64,000 bases of DNA from contig NZ_QOKW01000002.1 in the NCBI RefSeq assembly GCF_008365375.1, positions 248,001 through 312,000 of the forward strand, read 5' to 3'. The notes beneath the pieces are model-generated. The model did not search any database. It was not told where the DNA came from and saw only the letters and a program-made list of their open reading frames with translations. The stretch comes from Roseomonas genomospecies 6. GTDB lineage: Bacteria > Pseudomonadota > Alphaproteobacteria > Azospirillales > Azospirillaceae. The translations under genes were made by a program, and so were the position numbers. Positions 9,626 to 20,567 of this stretch are shown here, piece after piece; position 1 is the stretch's first letter, and each line of letters opens with the position of its first letter.

Positions 9626-10551
9626 GCCCCGCCTCCGCTCGTCAGGATTCCGGTCACCAGATGCTCGCCCATCAGCAGGGCGAACAGCAGGAACAGGTAG
9701 AGGATCGAGAAGCCGAACATCTGCTTGGCCGGCTTGTCGTCGGTCGCGCGCAGAACGCGGACCGCGCACAGCACGAAGAAAGCGCCCAGCAGGCTCGACC
9801 CGATCAGATAGGCAAGGCCGCCGATGCCCAGGAAGTACGGCGCCACCGCCACCGGCAGCAGGACCAGCGTGTAGGCCAGCATCTGCCGCTTGGTGGACTC
9901 CGGCCCGGCGACCACCGGCATCATCGGCACACCGGCGCGCGTGTAGTCGCCGTTGCGGAACAGCGCCAGCGCCCAAAAATGCGGCGGCGTCCACAGGAAG
10001 ATCAGCAGGAACAGCAGGATGGAGGGCAGTTCGACCCCGCCCGTCACCGCCGCCCAGCCGATCATCGGCGGGAAGGCGCCGGCGGCCCCGCCGATCACGA
10101 TGTTCTGCGGCGTCCGCCGCTTCAGCCACATCGTGTAGACGAAGACGTAGAAGCCGATGGTCAGCGCCAGCAGAGCCGACGCCGCCCAGTTGACCGCCAG
10201 CCCCATCACCACGACGGACGCCGCCGCCAGGATCACCCCGAAGGCCAGCGCGTTCTCCGGCTCCACCCGCCCCGACGGGATCGGGCGGCGGACGGTGCGG
10301 GACATCACCGCGTCGATGTCGCGGTCGTACCACATGTTGATGGCGCCCGAGGCCCCGGCCCCGACCGCGATGCACAGCACCGCCACCGCCGCCAGCACGG
10401 GGTGCAGGTGGCCGGGCGCCAGCACCATGCCGGCCAGCCCGGTGAACACCACGAGCGACATCACCCGCGGCTTCAGCAGCTCGATGTAGTCACCCGGCGT
10501 CGATCCGGAGACCGGACCTGTCGAGACCCGTTCAATGCTCAGGTCCGTCAT
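9622..10551 (-). CDS. ctaB: Protoheme IX farnesyltransferase (heme O synthase)
   Basis: Inner membrane prenyltransferase (309 aa) adding a farnesyl group to heme b to make heme o, the precursor of heme a in this oxidase. UbiA-superfamily signatures are clear: [14 protein letters not shown] near residue 25, the Asp-rich motif [15 protein letters not shown], and [17 protein letters not shown] in the second conserved region. About nine helices are predicted. Length and start (ATG 10551) match the family. It lies between ctaD and the small CoxF-like gene. Confidence 0.96.
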   Translation of the reverse strand: MTDLSIERVSTGPVSGSTPGDYIELLKPRVMSLVVFTGLAGMVLAPGHLHPVLAAVAVLCIAVGAGASGAINMWYDRDIDAVMSRTVRRPIPSGRVEPENALAFGVILAAASVVVMGLAVNWAASALLALTIGFYVFVYTMWLKRRTPQNIVIGGAAGAFPPMIGWAAVTGGVELPSILLFLLIFLWTPPHFWALALFRNGDYTRAGVPMMPVVAGPESTKRQMLAYTLVLLPVAVAPYFLGIGGLAYLIGSSLLGAFFVLCAVRVLRATDDKPAKQMFGFSILYLFLLFALLMGEHLVTGILTSGGGA

Positions 10552-10633
10552 TCTGCACTATCCTCTGGCTTTTCGGCTCTCTGGCCGGAGGCAGCCTCCC
10601 GGCACCCCCGGCGACTTGGTCACGTCCAAACGG

Positions 10634-12313
<1,680 letters not shown>

Positions 12314-13174
12314 TCACTGGACGGCCCCGGCGGACGGCAGCCCGGCGGATGGCATTTGGGCGACGTCGCGCTTGGTGTCGGGCGTCCCGTAAGCGGTCTT
12401 GGCCTTCTCGACCCACTGGGCGAAAGCCTCCTTCGACACGGCCTCGACCGCGATCGGCATGAAGGCGTGGTTGATGCCGCAGATCTCGGAGCACTGGCCG
12501 TAATAGACGCCTTCCTTCTCGATCCGCACCCAGGTCTCGTTGGCGCGGCCCGGCACGGCGTCCTTCTTCACGCCGAAGCTCGGCACGGCCCAGGAATGGA
12601 TGACGTCGCCCGCGGTGACCAGCACGCGCACCGTGGTGTTGACCGGCAGCACGACCCGGTTGTCCACCTCCAGCAGGCGCTTCTGGCCGGGTTTCAGTTC
12701 CGATTCCTGGATCATGTAGCTGGAGAAGGCGATGTTGTCGTGGTCGGGATATTCGTAATCCCAGTACCACTGCCGCCCGGTGACCTTGATGGTCATCTCC
12801 GCTTCGGGGACCCGTTCGGCCTCGTAGAGCAGCTTGAAGGACGGCACGGCGATGACGATCAGGATGATGACCGGTATCACCGTCCAGGCGATCTCCAGCG
12901 CCGTGTGGTGCGACGTGGTGGACGGCACCGCGTTCTTCTTGGCGTTGAAGCGGATCGCCACCCAGGCGAGGAGCCCCGCCACGAGAAGCACGATGGCGAC
13001 GATGATGACCGTCAGCAGGTCGTGGAACGAATCCATCGAATGCTTGACCGGAGTGGCCGCCTCCTGAAGCCCCAATTGCCAGGGGTGGGGTTCGGCGGCG
13101 GAACCGGCAGCGGCAAATCCACACAAAGATGTCAGCGCCGCCAGAAAGGCAGCGTTCAGGGTCTGCGTCTTCAT
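12314..13174 (-). CDS. ctaC: Cytochrome c oxidase subunit II
   Basis: Subunit II (286 aa) carries the CuA centre that takes electrons from cytochrome c. A signal peptide ends near AAAGSAA (residues 21-27); two membrane helices lie at about 50-75 and 92-115. The periplasmic cupredoxin domain has H193 and the motif GQCSEICGINHAFMP, giving C228, E230, C232, H236 and M239 as CuA ligands. WYWDYEYP (137-143) is the aromatic electron-entry patch. ATG 13174 is used; a TTG six bases upstream is also in frame. It is the first gene of the nine-gene oxidase operon. There is no fused cytochrome c domain. Confidence 0.97.
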   Translation of the reverse strand: MKTQTLNAAFLAALTSLCGFAAAGSAAEPHPWQLGLQEAATPVKHSMDSFHDLLTVIIVAIVLLVAGLLAWVAIRFNAKKNAVPSTTSHHTALEIAWTVIPVIILIVIAVPSFKLLYEAERVPEAEMTIKVTGRQWYWDYEYPDHDNIAFSSYMIQESELKPGQKRLLEVDNRVVLPVNTTVRVLVTAGDVIHSWAVPSFGVKKDAVPGRANETWVRIEKEGVYYGQCSEICGINHAFMPIAVEAVSKEAFAQWVEKAKTAYGTPDTKRDVAQMPSAGLPSAGAVQ

Positions 13175-13645
13175 CCCCAACCCTCTCGTTGCCCGTCGCC
13201 CACGGTCTCGGGCGGCGGTCGTCCCTTCCCGCCGGACCCGCCTTCGCCCCTGTTTCTCTGGTGCGTTCCGGCCCTGTCGGACGGAAACGCGGCCGGGCGT
13301 TGCGGCGGTGCCGGTTTATGCAGGGATCGTGCCGTTTTTTGGTGGCGCGACCCCGCAGCGCGAGCTTAACCCTGCACTGCGCTTGGGAACAAGTCAGGTG
13401 TCCCTACACGAAAGACATAGGCGCAATACCGGTTTCAGGCCCACATAAGAACAGAAGTTGAGTTTCGGTGTCGGCTTCGCACTGCGACAAGCTGTCGCAG
13501 TTTGATGGTATAGCGAATTGTTTCGGAAAATCAAGTTTTTAGGCTTGCATGGCTGCGCCGCCGGACGCAAGCGACCTTGCGCGGACGGCCCCTTTCGGAC
13601 CCCGCGCCGCCTCCGCCGGATTAGATCGGAAAAGCTCCCGGACCG
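13175..13645. other. Leader and upstream region of the oxidase operon
   Basis: 471 bases between the DUF3422 gene stop and ctaC, both on the minus strand. GC falls near 13370-13550. It contains the inverted repeat listed separately at 13481-13501. No small ORF with a credible ribosome binding site was found; the operon promoter should lie here. Confidence 0.6.
13481..13501. promoter_or_regulatory. Inverted repeat matching the RegA/PrrA/RegR binding pattern
   Basis: A perfect palindrome with 9-bp arms (13481-13489 and 13493-13501) around a 3-base centre. Its core, GCGACAAGCTGTCGC, fits the published RegA/PrrA pattern GCGNC-N5-GNCGC exactly. RegBA-type redox regulators control aa3 oxidase genes in other alphaproteobacteria. 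The site lies about 310 bases upstream of ctaC. An alternative reading is a plain terminator of the DUF3422 gene, since it also lies 145 bases past that stop. Confidence 0.45.
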
Positions 13646-15007
13646 TCAGTGCCCGCCGGTGATGACCTTGCGGATTCGGCGCACGCCGGACCAGACGAAG
13701 GCGATGACGATGGGAATCATCAGCCCGACCAGCAGATCGGGATCGACCTTCATCCCGAGTCCCTTCACGCCCTTGGCCGCGTAGCCGACGATGCCGACCA
13801 AGTAATAGCTGATCGCCACCACCGACAGCCCCTCCACCGTCTCCTGGAGGCGGAGTTGCAACTGCGCCCGCTTGTCCATGGAGAGGAGAAGCTCCGCGTT
13901 CTGCCCTTCCACGGCGATCTCCACACGGGTGCGCAGCAGGTCGCTGGCGCGGGCCACCCGCTGGGACAGGGCGTGCAGGCGCGATTCCACGGCCTCGCAG
14001 GTGCGGATGGCCGGGGCGAGGCGGCGGTCCATGAACTCGCCCACCGTGGGCAGGCCCTCGATGCGGATCTCGCGCAGCTCCACGATCCGCTTTTCCACGA
14101 GGTTGTAATAGGCCCGCGCCGCGCCGAAGCGGTAGGCGGTCTCCGCCGCGATCTGCTCGGTCTGGGCGGCCAGCAGGGTCAGCCGGTCCAGAAGCTCCCG
14201 CTCGTCGTCCAGCCCGCGCAGCGTGGCGATGCGGGTGGTCAGGTCGGCCAGATCGGCCTCGATCGGGCCGATGCGCGGCAGCACGCCGCGCGCCACCGGA
14301 AGCGCCAGGAGCGCCATCACCCGGTAGGTCTCGATCTCCAGGAGGCGCTGCACGACGCGGCCCGCCTGGTTGGGGGTCATGGCGTGGTCGGCGATGAGAA
14401 GGCGCGAGAAGCCGTCGCCATGAATGCGGAAGTCCGTCCAGGCCGTCGCCGCCCGCCCGGAAATGCGCGTCCCGATGTAGCTCTGCGAGCCGAACATGGC
14501 CGCCAGCATGTTGGACGACGGCTCCGGCGATTCGGCGTCCAGCACGGCGACATGGACGCCGACCATCAGTTCCCCCGGAAGCCCGGCCAGCCATTCTCCG
14601 GGGACCGCGTTCAGCGCCGGTTCCAGAAAGGGGTCGACCAGCACGCCCGCCGCGGACGCGGCGCTGGGGCGGAAGACGGTCCAGGTGGAGAATTCGGTGT
14701 GCCGCTCCCACTTCAGGCGGAAGCTGCCGAAGGAGCCGCTGTAATGGGTGGCCCCGGCGGGCGGGCGCGGAACGCCGGCCCAGTCGCACAGCTTCTCCAG
14801 ATGCAGCCGGTCCGCCTCCGACGCGCCCTCGCCCGACAGCATCGCCAGCATGGTGGCGCGCACCGGGGTGGACAGCGTTTCCGGCGGACGGGTGTGCACC
14901 TCGTTGGTCAGGGTCACGCGCAGGGCGTGGTTCTTCAGGGGATGGGCCAGGGAGCGGGCGGAGTCTCCGTTGCCCTTGCGGCCCACCGCCAGCGCGTCGT
15001 CGGTCAT
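13646..15007 (-). CDS. DUF3422 family membrane protein
   Basis: Protein of 453 aa matching the DUF3422 family, known mainly from alpha- and betaproteobacteria with no assigned function. The family opening LTNEVHTRPPE is at about residues 31-41 and FRLKWERHTEFSTW follows near 95-108. A helical middle region leads to two C-terminal membrane segments (about 400-445) and a basic tail. ATG 15007 has AAGGGGAG 8 bases upstream. It is divergent from tldD, with a 169-base shared promoter region. The architecture suggests a membrane-anchored cytoplasmic protein. Confidence 0.85.
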   Translation of the reverse strand: MTDDALAVGRKGNGDSARSLAHPLKNHALRVTLTNEVHTRPPETLSTPVRATMLAMLSGEGASEADRLHLEKLCDWAGVPRPPAGATHYSGSFGSFRLKWERHTEFSTWTVFRPSAASAAGVLVDPFLEPALNAVPGEWLAGLPGELMVGVHVAVLDAESPEPSSNMLAAMFGSQSYIGTRISGRAATAWTDFRIHGDGFSRLLIADHAMTPNQAGRVVQRLLEIETYRVMALLALPVARGVLPRIGPIEADLADLTTRIATLRGLDDERELLDRLTLLAAQTEQIAAETAYRFGAARAYYNLVEKRIVELREIRIEGLPTVGEFMDRRLAPAIRTCEAVESRLHALSQRVARASDLLRTRVEIAVEGQNAELLLSMDKRAQLQLRLQETVEGLSVVAISYYLVGIVGYAAKGVKGLGMKVDPDLLVGLMIPIVIAFVWSGVRRIRKVITGGH

Positions 15008-15176
15008 CGCGGCCACTCCCCTTCCAAGCCCCTTTTGCCCAAGGACGACGAGCCTTGCCGGATGGGCCGCCCGTCGCCACACTATAGGTCTGATCTTAGA
15101 GCACATCGCGGTTGCGGGCGCGAGAGCGCCGGTGCCGTGGTGTCGTCCTACGAAAGACCGACAGCCCGGAGTCCCC

Positions 15177-16610
15177 ATGAGCGCGCTTGCCGTCACCGAC
15201 GATCTGTTCTTCAACCGCGCCGGCCTGGACCGTTCCCGTGTGGAGGGGGTGGTCGCCGACGCGCTGCGGGGGACGGACGACGGTGAACTGTATCTGGAAT
15301 ATTCGCAGAGCGAATCGCTGGGCTGGGACGACGGCAAGCTGAAGTCCGCCAGCTTCGACACCACCCAGGGGTTCGGCCTACGCGCCATCGCCGGGGAGGC
15401 GACCGGCTTCTCCCACGCCTCCAGCCTGTCGGAGGACGCCATCCGCCGCGCCGCCGCGACGGTGCGCGCCGTCCAGGCCGGCCACGCCGGCACCTTCGCG
15501 GAGCCGCCCGCCGGCACCAACCGCGCGCTCTACATCCCGGACAATCCCCTGCCCCTGGTCCCCTTCGAGGCGAAGGTGAAGCTGCTGGCGGAGATCGACG
15601 CCTACGCCCGCGCCAAGGACCCGCGGGTGCGGCAGGTTTCCTGCTCGATCAGCGGCGAGTGGCAGGCGGTGCAGATCATCCGCGCCGACGGCGTGCGCGT
15701 GGCCGACCTGCGCCCGCTGGTGCGGCTGAACGTCTCCGTCGTGGTGGCCGAAGGCGACCGCATGGAAACGGGCGGCCATGGCGGCGGCGGGCGCGTCACC
15801 TACGAACACTACATGCAGCCGGAGACGTGGCGCGCCTTCGTGGACGAGGCGTTGCGCTCGGCGCTGGTCAACCTGTCCTCCGTCCCGGCCCCGGCTGGGG
15901 AGATGACCGTCGTTCTCGGCAACGGTTGGCCGGGCATCCTGCTGCACGAGGCCATCGGCCACGGGCTGGAGGGCGACTTCAACCGCAAGAAGACCTCGGC
16001 CTTCGCCGGGCTGATGGGCCAGCGCATCGCCGCGCCCGGCGTGACCATCGTGGACGACGGCACCATCGAGAACAGCCGCGGCTCCATCACCGTGGACGAC
16101 GAGGGCACCCCCGGCCAGTGCACCACGCTGATCGAGGACGGTATCCTGGTCGGCTACATGCAGGACCGCATGAACGCCCGCCTGATGGGCATGCGCCCGA
16201 CCGGCAACGGGCGGCGCCAGAGCTTCGCCTGCCACCCGATGCCGCGCATGACCAACACGGTGATGCGCCCCGGCGCCTACGCGCCGGAGGAGATCATCAA
16301 GTCGGTCAAGAAGGGCCTCTACGCCAAGAATTTCGGCGGCGGACAGGTGGACATCACCAACGGCAAGTTCGTCTTCTCCGCCAACGAAGCCTACCTGATC
16401 GAGGACGGCAAGCTCGGCCCGGCGGTGAAGGGCGCGACCCTGATCGGCAACGGCCCGGACAGCCTGACGCGCGTGTCGATGATCGGCAACGACACGAAGC
16501 TGGACCCCGGCGTCGGCACCTGCGGCAAGGACGGCCAGGGCGTGCCCGTGGGCGTCGGCCAGCCGACCCTGCGCCTGGACGGCCTGACCGTGGGCGGCAC
16601 GGCGGCCTGA
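15177..16610 (+). CDS. tldD: Metalloprotease TldD
   Basis: TldD subunit (477 aa) of the TldD/TldE protease, which unwinds and degrades modified or unfolded peptides in the cytoplasm. The zinc motif HEAIGH is at 257-262 (H257, E258, H262) followed by GLEGDFNRK, and the C-terminal GTCGKDGQGVPVGVGQP region holds the third metal-ligand cysteine. The start has GGAG 5 bases upstream. Full family length. No tldE/pmbA partner is adjacent, so it would be encoded elsewhere. Confidence 0.95.
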   Translation: MSALAVTDDLFFNRAGLDRSRVEGVVADALRGTDDGELYLEYSQSESLGWDDGKLKSASFDTTQGFGLRAIAGEATGFSHASSLSEDAIRRAAATVRAVQAGHAGTFAEPPAGTNRALYIPDNPLPLVPFEAKVKLLAEIDAYARAKDPRVRQVSCSISGEWQAVQIIRADGVRVADLRPLVRLNVSVVVAEGDRMETGGHGGGGRVTYEHYMQPETWRAFVDEALRSALVNLSSVPAPAGEMTVVLGNGWPGILLHEAIGHGLEGDFNRKKTSAFAGLMGQRIAAPGVTIVDDGTIENSRGSITVDDEGTPGQCTTLIEDGILVGYMQDRMNARLMGMRPTGNGRRQSFACHPMPRMTNTVMRPGAYAPEEIIKSVKKGLYAKNFGGGQVDITNGKFVFSANEAYLIEDGKLGPAVKGATLIGNGPDSLTRVSMIGNDTKLDPGVGTCGKDGQGVPVGVGQPTLRLDGLTVGGTAA

Positions 16611-16616
16611 TGTTTC

Positions 16617-16749
16617 CCTTCTCCCCGCTGGGGAGAAGGTCAGGATGAGGGGGCGCCGAAGGCGCGCCACGCCGACTCATCCGGCGTTTTTCTTCGCCCT
16701 GCCGGGCGCATCGCCCCCTCACCCACCCCTCTCCCCAGCCGGGAGAGGG
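16617..16749. repeat. Composite palindromic repeat after tldD
   Basis: Two hairpins, 16617-16626/16630-16639 (10 bp) and 16727-16735/16741-16749 (9 bp, CCCTCTCCC/GGGAGAGGG), flank a GC-rich spacer. The first directly follows the tldD stop and may terminate it. The second shares its core with hairpins at 17299-17321 and 17415-17437, marking a dispersed repeat family. Confidence 0.7.
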
Positions 16750-16772
16750 CTCCAGCATCGGAGGCTCCCCCC

Positions 16773-17297
16773 GTGTCGTCCCTCGCGCTGGTTTCGACCT
16801 TCTGTCCCGACCGCGTCGGCCTCGTTTCGGCGGTCACCGGCCATCTGTTCGGGCTGGGCGCCAACCTGCGCGACGCGACCTTCGCGGTCATGGGCTCCGG
16901 GGCGGAGTTCTCGGCGGTCTGCGAACTGCCGGGCGGCGTGACGGTGGAGGAAGTTCAGGAGGGGCTGTCCAGCCTGCCGGAACTGGAGGGCGCGCAGATC
17001 AAGGTCACGCCCTTCGATTTCGACCCCAACCCCGGCCCGCTGGCCCGCATCACCCACCGGGTGGAGGTGTCGGGCGGCGACCAGCCGGGCCTGATCGCCC
17101 GCCTGTCGGAGATCTTCACCCAGTTCGAAGCGAACATCGTCCGGCTGGACGCCCAGACCCTGCCCGACCACGAGGGCGGTCGCTACGCCATCCGCTTCGC
17201 CGTTTCCATCCCGCCGGAGCGCGCCGCCACCTGCCTGTCCGCCATCGCCAACACGGCGGAAACCATGGGCCTGACCTGCACCGCCGTGGCGCCGTAG
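16773..17297 (+). CDS. Two-ACT-domain protein (GcvR-like regulator)
   Basis: Protein of 174 aa made of two ACT domains (about 3-80 and 92-170). The first begins LVSTFCPDRVGLVSAVTGHL and the second VEVSGGDQPGLIARLSEIF, matching the glycine cleavage repressor (GcvR) family arrangement. Such proteins bind amino acids and regulate by protein contact; no DNA-binding domain is present. The start is GTG 16773 with GGAGG 8 bases upstream. The ligand cannot be read from sequence. It is flanked on both sides by palindromic repeats. Confidence 0.8.
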   Translation: MSSLALVSTFCPDRVGLVSAVTGHLFGLGANLRDATFAVMGSGAEFSAVCELPGGVTVEEVQEGLSSLPELEGAQIKVTPFDFDPNPGPLARITHRVEVSGGDQPGLIARLSEIFTQFEANIVRLDAQTLPDHEGGRYAIRFAVSIPPERAATCLSAIANTAETMGLTCTAVAP

Positions 17298-17298
17298 C

Positions 17299-17437
17299 CC
17301 CTCTCCCGCCCCGGGAGAGGGAGGGGCCCATGCGCAGCATGGGAGGGTGAGGGTGCTGCCAAAAGATCAGCGCCTTGATCCTTGCACGACCCTCACCCGC
17401 CCGCTTCGCGGGCACCCTCTCCCGAGACGGGAGAGGG
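17299..17437. repeat. Paired palindromic repeats in inverted arrangement
   Basis: Two near-identical hairpins with CCCTCTCCCG/CGGGAGAGGG arms (17299-17308/17312-17321 and 17415-17424/17428-17437) bracket a central segment. Its ends also pair (GGGTGAGGGT near 17345-17354 with ACCCTCACCC near 17389-17398). The whole 139-base unit sits between the ACT-domain gene and the YjbH-like gene and could fold into one large cruciform. Confidence 0.75.
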
Positions 17438-17507
17438 ATTAGGGTTGCATTCATACGCATGACAATGCCATGGATCGGGAGCTTTCCCCGACCAACTCCA
17501 CCATGGC

Positions 17508-19583
17508 GTGAAACGCGTTCTCCTCGCCCTGACGCTGTCACTCACGACCCTACCCGCCCGGGCGGAGGGGCTTGAGGCGACTCTGTCCGACTGGGGAGGC
17601 GCCGGGCTGCTCCAGACGCCGACCGCGCGCGGGCTGCCGGACGGCACCGTCACCGCCGGGCTGACCGTTCTGGGCGGCCTGCACCGGCATGTCTTCGCCG
17701 GGGCGCAGCTTCTTCCCGGCCTGGAGGTCACGCTGCGCGACAGCGTGTATCCAAGCTGGCACGGCCTCAGCGAACCGGGGGTGGACGCCAAGCTGCGCCT
17801 GCTGCGCGAAGGACCCTGGTGGCCGGCGATCGCCGTCGGCGGGCGGGATGTCACCGGCACCGGGCTGGACTTGCCCGGCAAAGGCCGCTTCGCGGGGGAG
17901 TATCTGGTGGCCTCCCGCCGATGGTGGGACGTCGATTTCAGTCTGGGGATCGGCTGGGGCGGGCTGGGCGATTACGGGCATTTTCGTAGCCCGCTGCGCT
18001 TTCTCGGCGGGCGCTTCAAGCGCGACCGCAACCCCGCCGACGCGTCCTCCCGCGGACCGGAGGCGTGGTTCACGGGGGAGCGCGCCGCCCTGTTCGGCGG
18101 GGCCGAATGGCACACGCCGCTGGATGGGCTGAGCGTCAAGCTCGAATACAGCGCCGACGGTTTCCGCGCCCAGCAGCAGGACGACCCGCGCTTCCGCCCC
18201 GGCCTGCCGTTGAACGCCGGCCTCGCCTACCGCCCCTGGCGCTGGCTGGACCTGGGCGCCGGCATCGAGCAGGGATCGCGGGCCATGCTGCGCCTCGCCG
18301 CCCGTTTCGACCCGCGGGAGGAGGCGGAAGCCTCCCCGCGGACGCCCCCGCCCGCGGTCGGCGCCCGCCCTGCCTCGCCGGAGTCCGCCCTGCCCGCCGC
18401 GGACCTGGTGGCCCTGGCCCGGCTTCACCGGCTGCCCGCCCGCGCCGGTCTGATCGCCGGGGACCGCGCGGCCCTGTGGCTGGACCCGGCGGGAACCGGC
18501 ACCGCCCCGCTGGCGCAGGAGGTGGGGCGCGCCGCCCGCCTGCTGGCCGACGGCGCCCCGCCGAAGGTCGAATGGCTGACCGTGGTCACCGGCAGCGCGG
18601 GGCTGGACGGCACCGCCGTCACCCTGTCGCGCCGGGAGGTGGAACGGGCCGCCCGCAAGCGCGGCAGCCCTGAGGAGATCTGGCGCACCGCCCGTGTGGA
18701 GCGCTCCGCCGGCCCACCCCCGGACTGGCCGGCACGGCTGACCCTGACCCTCACCCCGACCGCCGAGGTCAGCCTGTTCGAGCAGAGCGCACCGCTGGTG
18801 CAGCGGACCTACGGCGACGCGGTGATGACGGCGGAGCCGTTGCGCGGGCTGGTTCTCAGCGGCGGGCTGCGGGTGAACGCCAGCCACAACCTGCACCGTC
18901 TCGACACCAACGCCATCCCGGCGGCGGAGCCGGTGCGCAGCGACCTGCCGCGCTACGCCGACCGCGTCGGCGGGGTGGAACGGCTCTACGGGGCGTGGCT
19001 CGCGGCGCCGTCCGAGGCGTGGAGCACGCGCCTGTCCATCGGTCATTTCGAGGAGATGTTCGGCGGCGTCGGGGCGGAGGCGCTGTACCGTCCGCCGATG
19101 GCGCGCTGGGCGCTGGGGCTGGACCTCAACCGCGTCTGGAAGCGCCCGCCGGAGGAGGTTCTGCGGATCGCCCGCGAAAGCGGACGCGACACCGGCCATG
19201 CCAGCCTCTATTGGGAGGCGCCGGGGGCCGCCACGACGGGCGCGCTGCGGCTGGGCCGCTATCTCGGCGGGGATTGGGGCGGCACGCTGGAGCTGATGCG
19301 CGCCTTCGACGGGGGCATGAACCTGTCCGCCCACATGACCTGGACGGAGGGTCCGGAGGGTGGGCAGAGCCGCTATGGCGGGCGGCTGGACCAGGGGATC
19401 GCGCTGGTCGTGCCCTTCTCACCCGGTGGTTCCTGGCCGCCGGACGGGCGTTTGGCGACCGCGGTGCGTACCCTTGGACGCGACGCGGGGCAACGGCTGC
19501 GCCAGCCATTGCCCCTGTACGATGCGTCGGTCCCGGCGGGCTATGGCCGCCTGACGGGATCGTGGCCGCGGCTGATGGACTGA
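17508..19583 (+). CDS. YjbH-like outer membrane/exopolysaccharide-associated protein
   Basis: Predicted YjbH (DUF940) domain protein (691 aa) with a Sec signal peptide (MKRVLLALTLSLTTLPARA). The N-terminus has the family motif GGAGLLQTPTARGLPDG followed by beta-rich segments with alternating aromatic residues; the C-terminal third repeats the beta-barrel pattern (RLSIGHFEEMFGGVGAEALYRP). YjbH proteins are associated with export of exopolysaccharide in enterobacteria. Start is GTG 17508. It stands alone, with no yjbEFG partners nearby, so its substrate is unknown. An Arg/Ala/Pro-rich linker lies around 270-300. Confidence 0.78.
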   Translation: MKRVLLALTLSLTTLPARAEGLEATLSDWGGAGLLQTPTARGLPDGTVTAGLTVLGGLHRHVFAGAQLLPGLEVTLRDSVYPSWHGLSEPGVDAKLRLLREGPWWPAIAVGGRDVTGTGLDLPGKGRFAGEYLVASRRWWDVDFSLGIGWGGLGDYGHFRSPLRFLGGRFKRDRNPADASSRGPEAWFTGERAALFGGAEWHTPLDGLSVKLEYSADGFRAQQQDDPRFRPGLPLNAGLAYRPWRWLDLGAGIEQGSRAMLRLAARFDPREEAEASPRTPPPAVGARPASPESALPAADLVALARLHRLPARAGLIAGDRAALWLDPAGTGTAPLAQEVGRAARLLADGAPPKVEWLTVVTGSAGLDGTAVTLSRREVERAARKRGSPEEIWRTARVERSAGPPPDWPARLTLTLTPTAEVSLFEQSAPLVQRTYGDAVMTAEPLRGLVLSGGLRVNASHNLHRLDTNAIPAAEPVRSDLPRYADRVGGVERLYGAWLAAPSEAWSTRLSIGHFEEMFGGVGAEALYRPPMARWALGLDLNRVWKRPPEEVLRIARESGRDTGHASLYWEAPGAATTGALRLGRYLGGDWGGTLELMRAFDGGMNLSAHMTWTEGPEGGQSRYGGRLDQGIALVVPFSPGGSWPPDGRLATAVRTLGRDAGQRLRQPLPLYDASVPAGYGRLTGSWPRLMD

Positions 19584-19605
19584 ACCGACCGCGGCGATTG
19601 GGAGA

Positions 19606-20238
19606 TCAGCGGATTTCGGAGATCGTCCCGGTGTTGGCGTCCAGCAGCACGGTGCTCCAGGTGCCATTGGCCGACTGGGCCTCCGCCACATAATTCTCGC
19701 CCTGCTTGCGGAAGTCGCGGACGGACGTGAAGCCGGCGGCGCTGAAATAGTTCAGCAGCGAGGTCTGCATCAGCTCCTTGCGGTTCTGCCCGCGCTCTGC
19801 CCGCCGGTTCGTGTTCGGATCGACGTTCATGATGACCTGCCGGTTGCCCTGCATGGTGCCGGCGGCCGATCCGGTGGTCCCCATGGCGCCGCTGTTCGGC
19901 ATGGCGTTGTTCATGCCGCCGGTGCTGCCGTAGGTGCCGGGCGTCCCGTAGGTGCCGGTGCTGCCGTAGGTGCCCGCGGCGCCCGACGCGCCGGTGCTGC
20001 CGCTGGTCGCGCGGTCGGGCATGCGGCCGTCCGGCGTCCGGCTGTGGGTCCGGTCGCTCCAGGGGTCGGTCCGGTCGCCGGGCAGGCTTTCCACCTGCGG
20101 GCTGGTGGTCGGCAGACCCGACGGGCTGGAGCGCTCGTAGGGAACCTGCGGCGCGTTGTTCTGGTAGGTCTGGGCCATCGCGGCGGGAGCGGCGGCCAGC
20201 GTCGCGGCGAGAACGGCGAGGGACAGTTTGGCGTTCAT
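19606..20238 (-). CDS. Secreted low-complexity protein of unknown function
   Basis: Protein of 210 aa with a signal peptide (MNAKLSLAVLAATLAAAPAAMA, cleavage before QTYQ). The middle (about 80-125) is a Gly/Thr/Ser/Tyr repeat region built on GTYGSTG and GTYGTPG units. The C-terminal 45 residues form a compact domain with SVRDFRKQGENYVAEAQ and TWSTVLLDANTGTISEI, which resembles PepSY-type folds. ATG 20238 has AGAGGAAG upstream. It is convergent with the YjbH-like gene; only 22 bases separate the stops. Export to the periplasm or surface is likely; the role is unknown. Confidence 0.75.
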   Translation of the reverse strand: MNAKLSLAVLAATLAAAPAAMAQTYQNNAPQVPYERSSPSGLPTTSPQVESLPGDRTDPWSDRTHSRTPDGRMPDRATSGSTGASGAAGTYGSTGTYGTPGTYGSTGGMNNAMPNSGAMGTTGSAAGTMQGNRQVIMNVDPNTNRRAERGQNRKELMQTSLLNYFSAAGFTSVRDFRKQGENYVAEAQSANGTWSTVLLDANTGTISEIR

Positions 20239-20567
20239 GGCTTCCTCTTCTCTCGATACGGCGTCTCGCACCGGCGGAGCGGTGCCGCGCCTTCTTCGCC
20301 CGCAAGGCCGGAACCGAGCGGGCTGGCGTCCCCGACAACAGCCCTTGCGGGCCGTTGTTTCGGTCAAGCCAGCGGTATCGGGATGTCCCTCCCCCATTTG
20401 GGACCCACCCTACCCAAAAAAAGCCCCTTGCGTCGGCGGTATCGGGGAACCTTTCAGTCCGGCGCAGTGTTCTGCACAGTACTGATCGCTCTTCACAGAG
20501 TAGGACGTCAACAGACTGCGCGCCGGACGAGCCGTAACGCGCTTCGGGCCGAGCGAGGGAGGTTAGG
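20239..20567. other. Intergenic region between divergent small genes
   Basis: 329 bases upstream of both the secreted low-complexity gene (minus) and the DUF1328 gene (plus). It should hold both promoters. A candidate ECF-type promoter for the plus-strand gene is listed at 20446-20471. No further gene was seen. Confidence 0.5.
20446..20471 (+). promoter_or_regulatory. Candidate EcfG-type promoter
   Basis: GGAAC at 20446-20450 and TGTT at 20468-20471 are 17 bases apart. This is one mismatch from the alphaproteobacterial general stress pattern GGAAC-N16/17-CGTT. It lies about 100 bases upstream of the DUF1328 gene. It is a short motif, so chance occurrence is possible. Confidence 0.35.
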
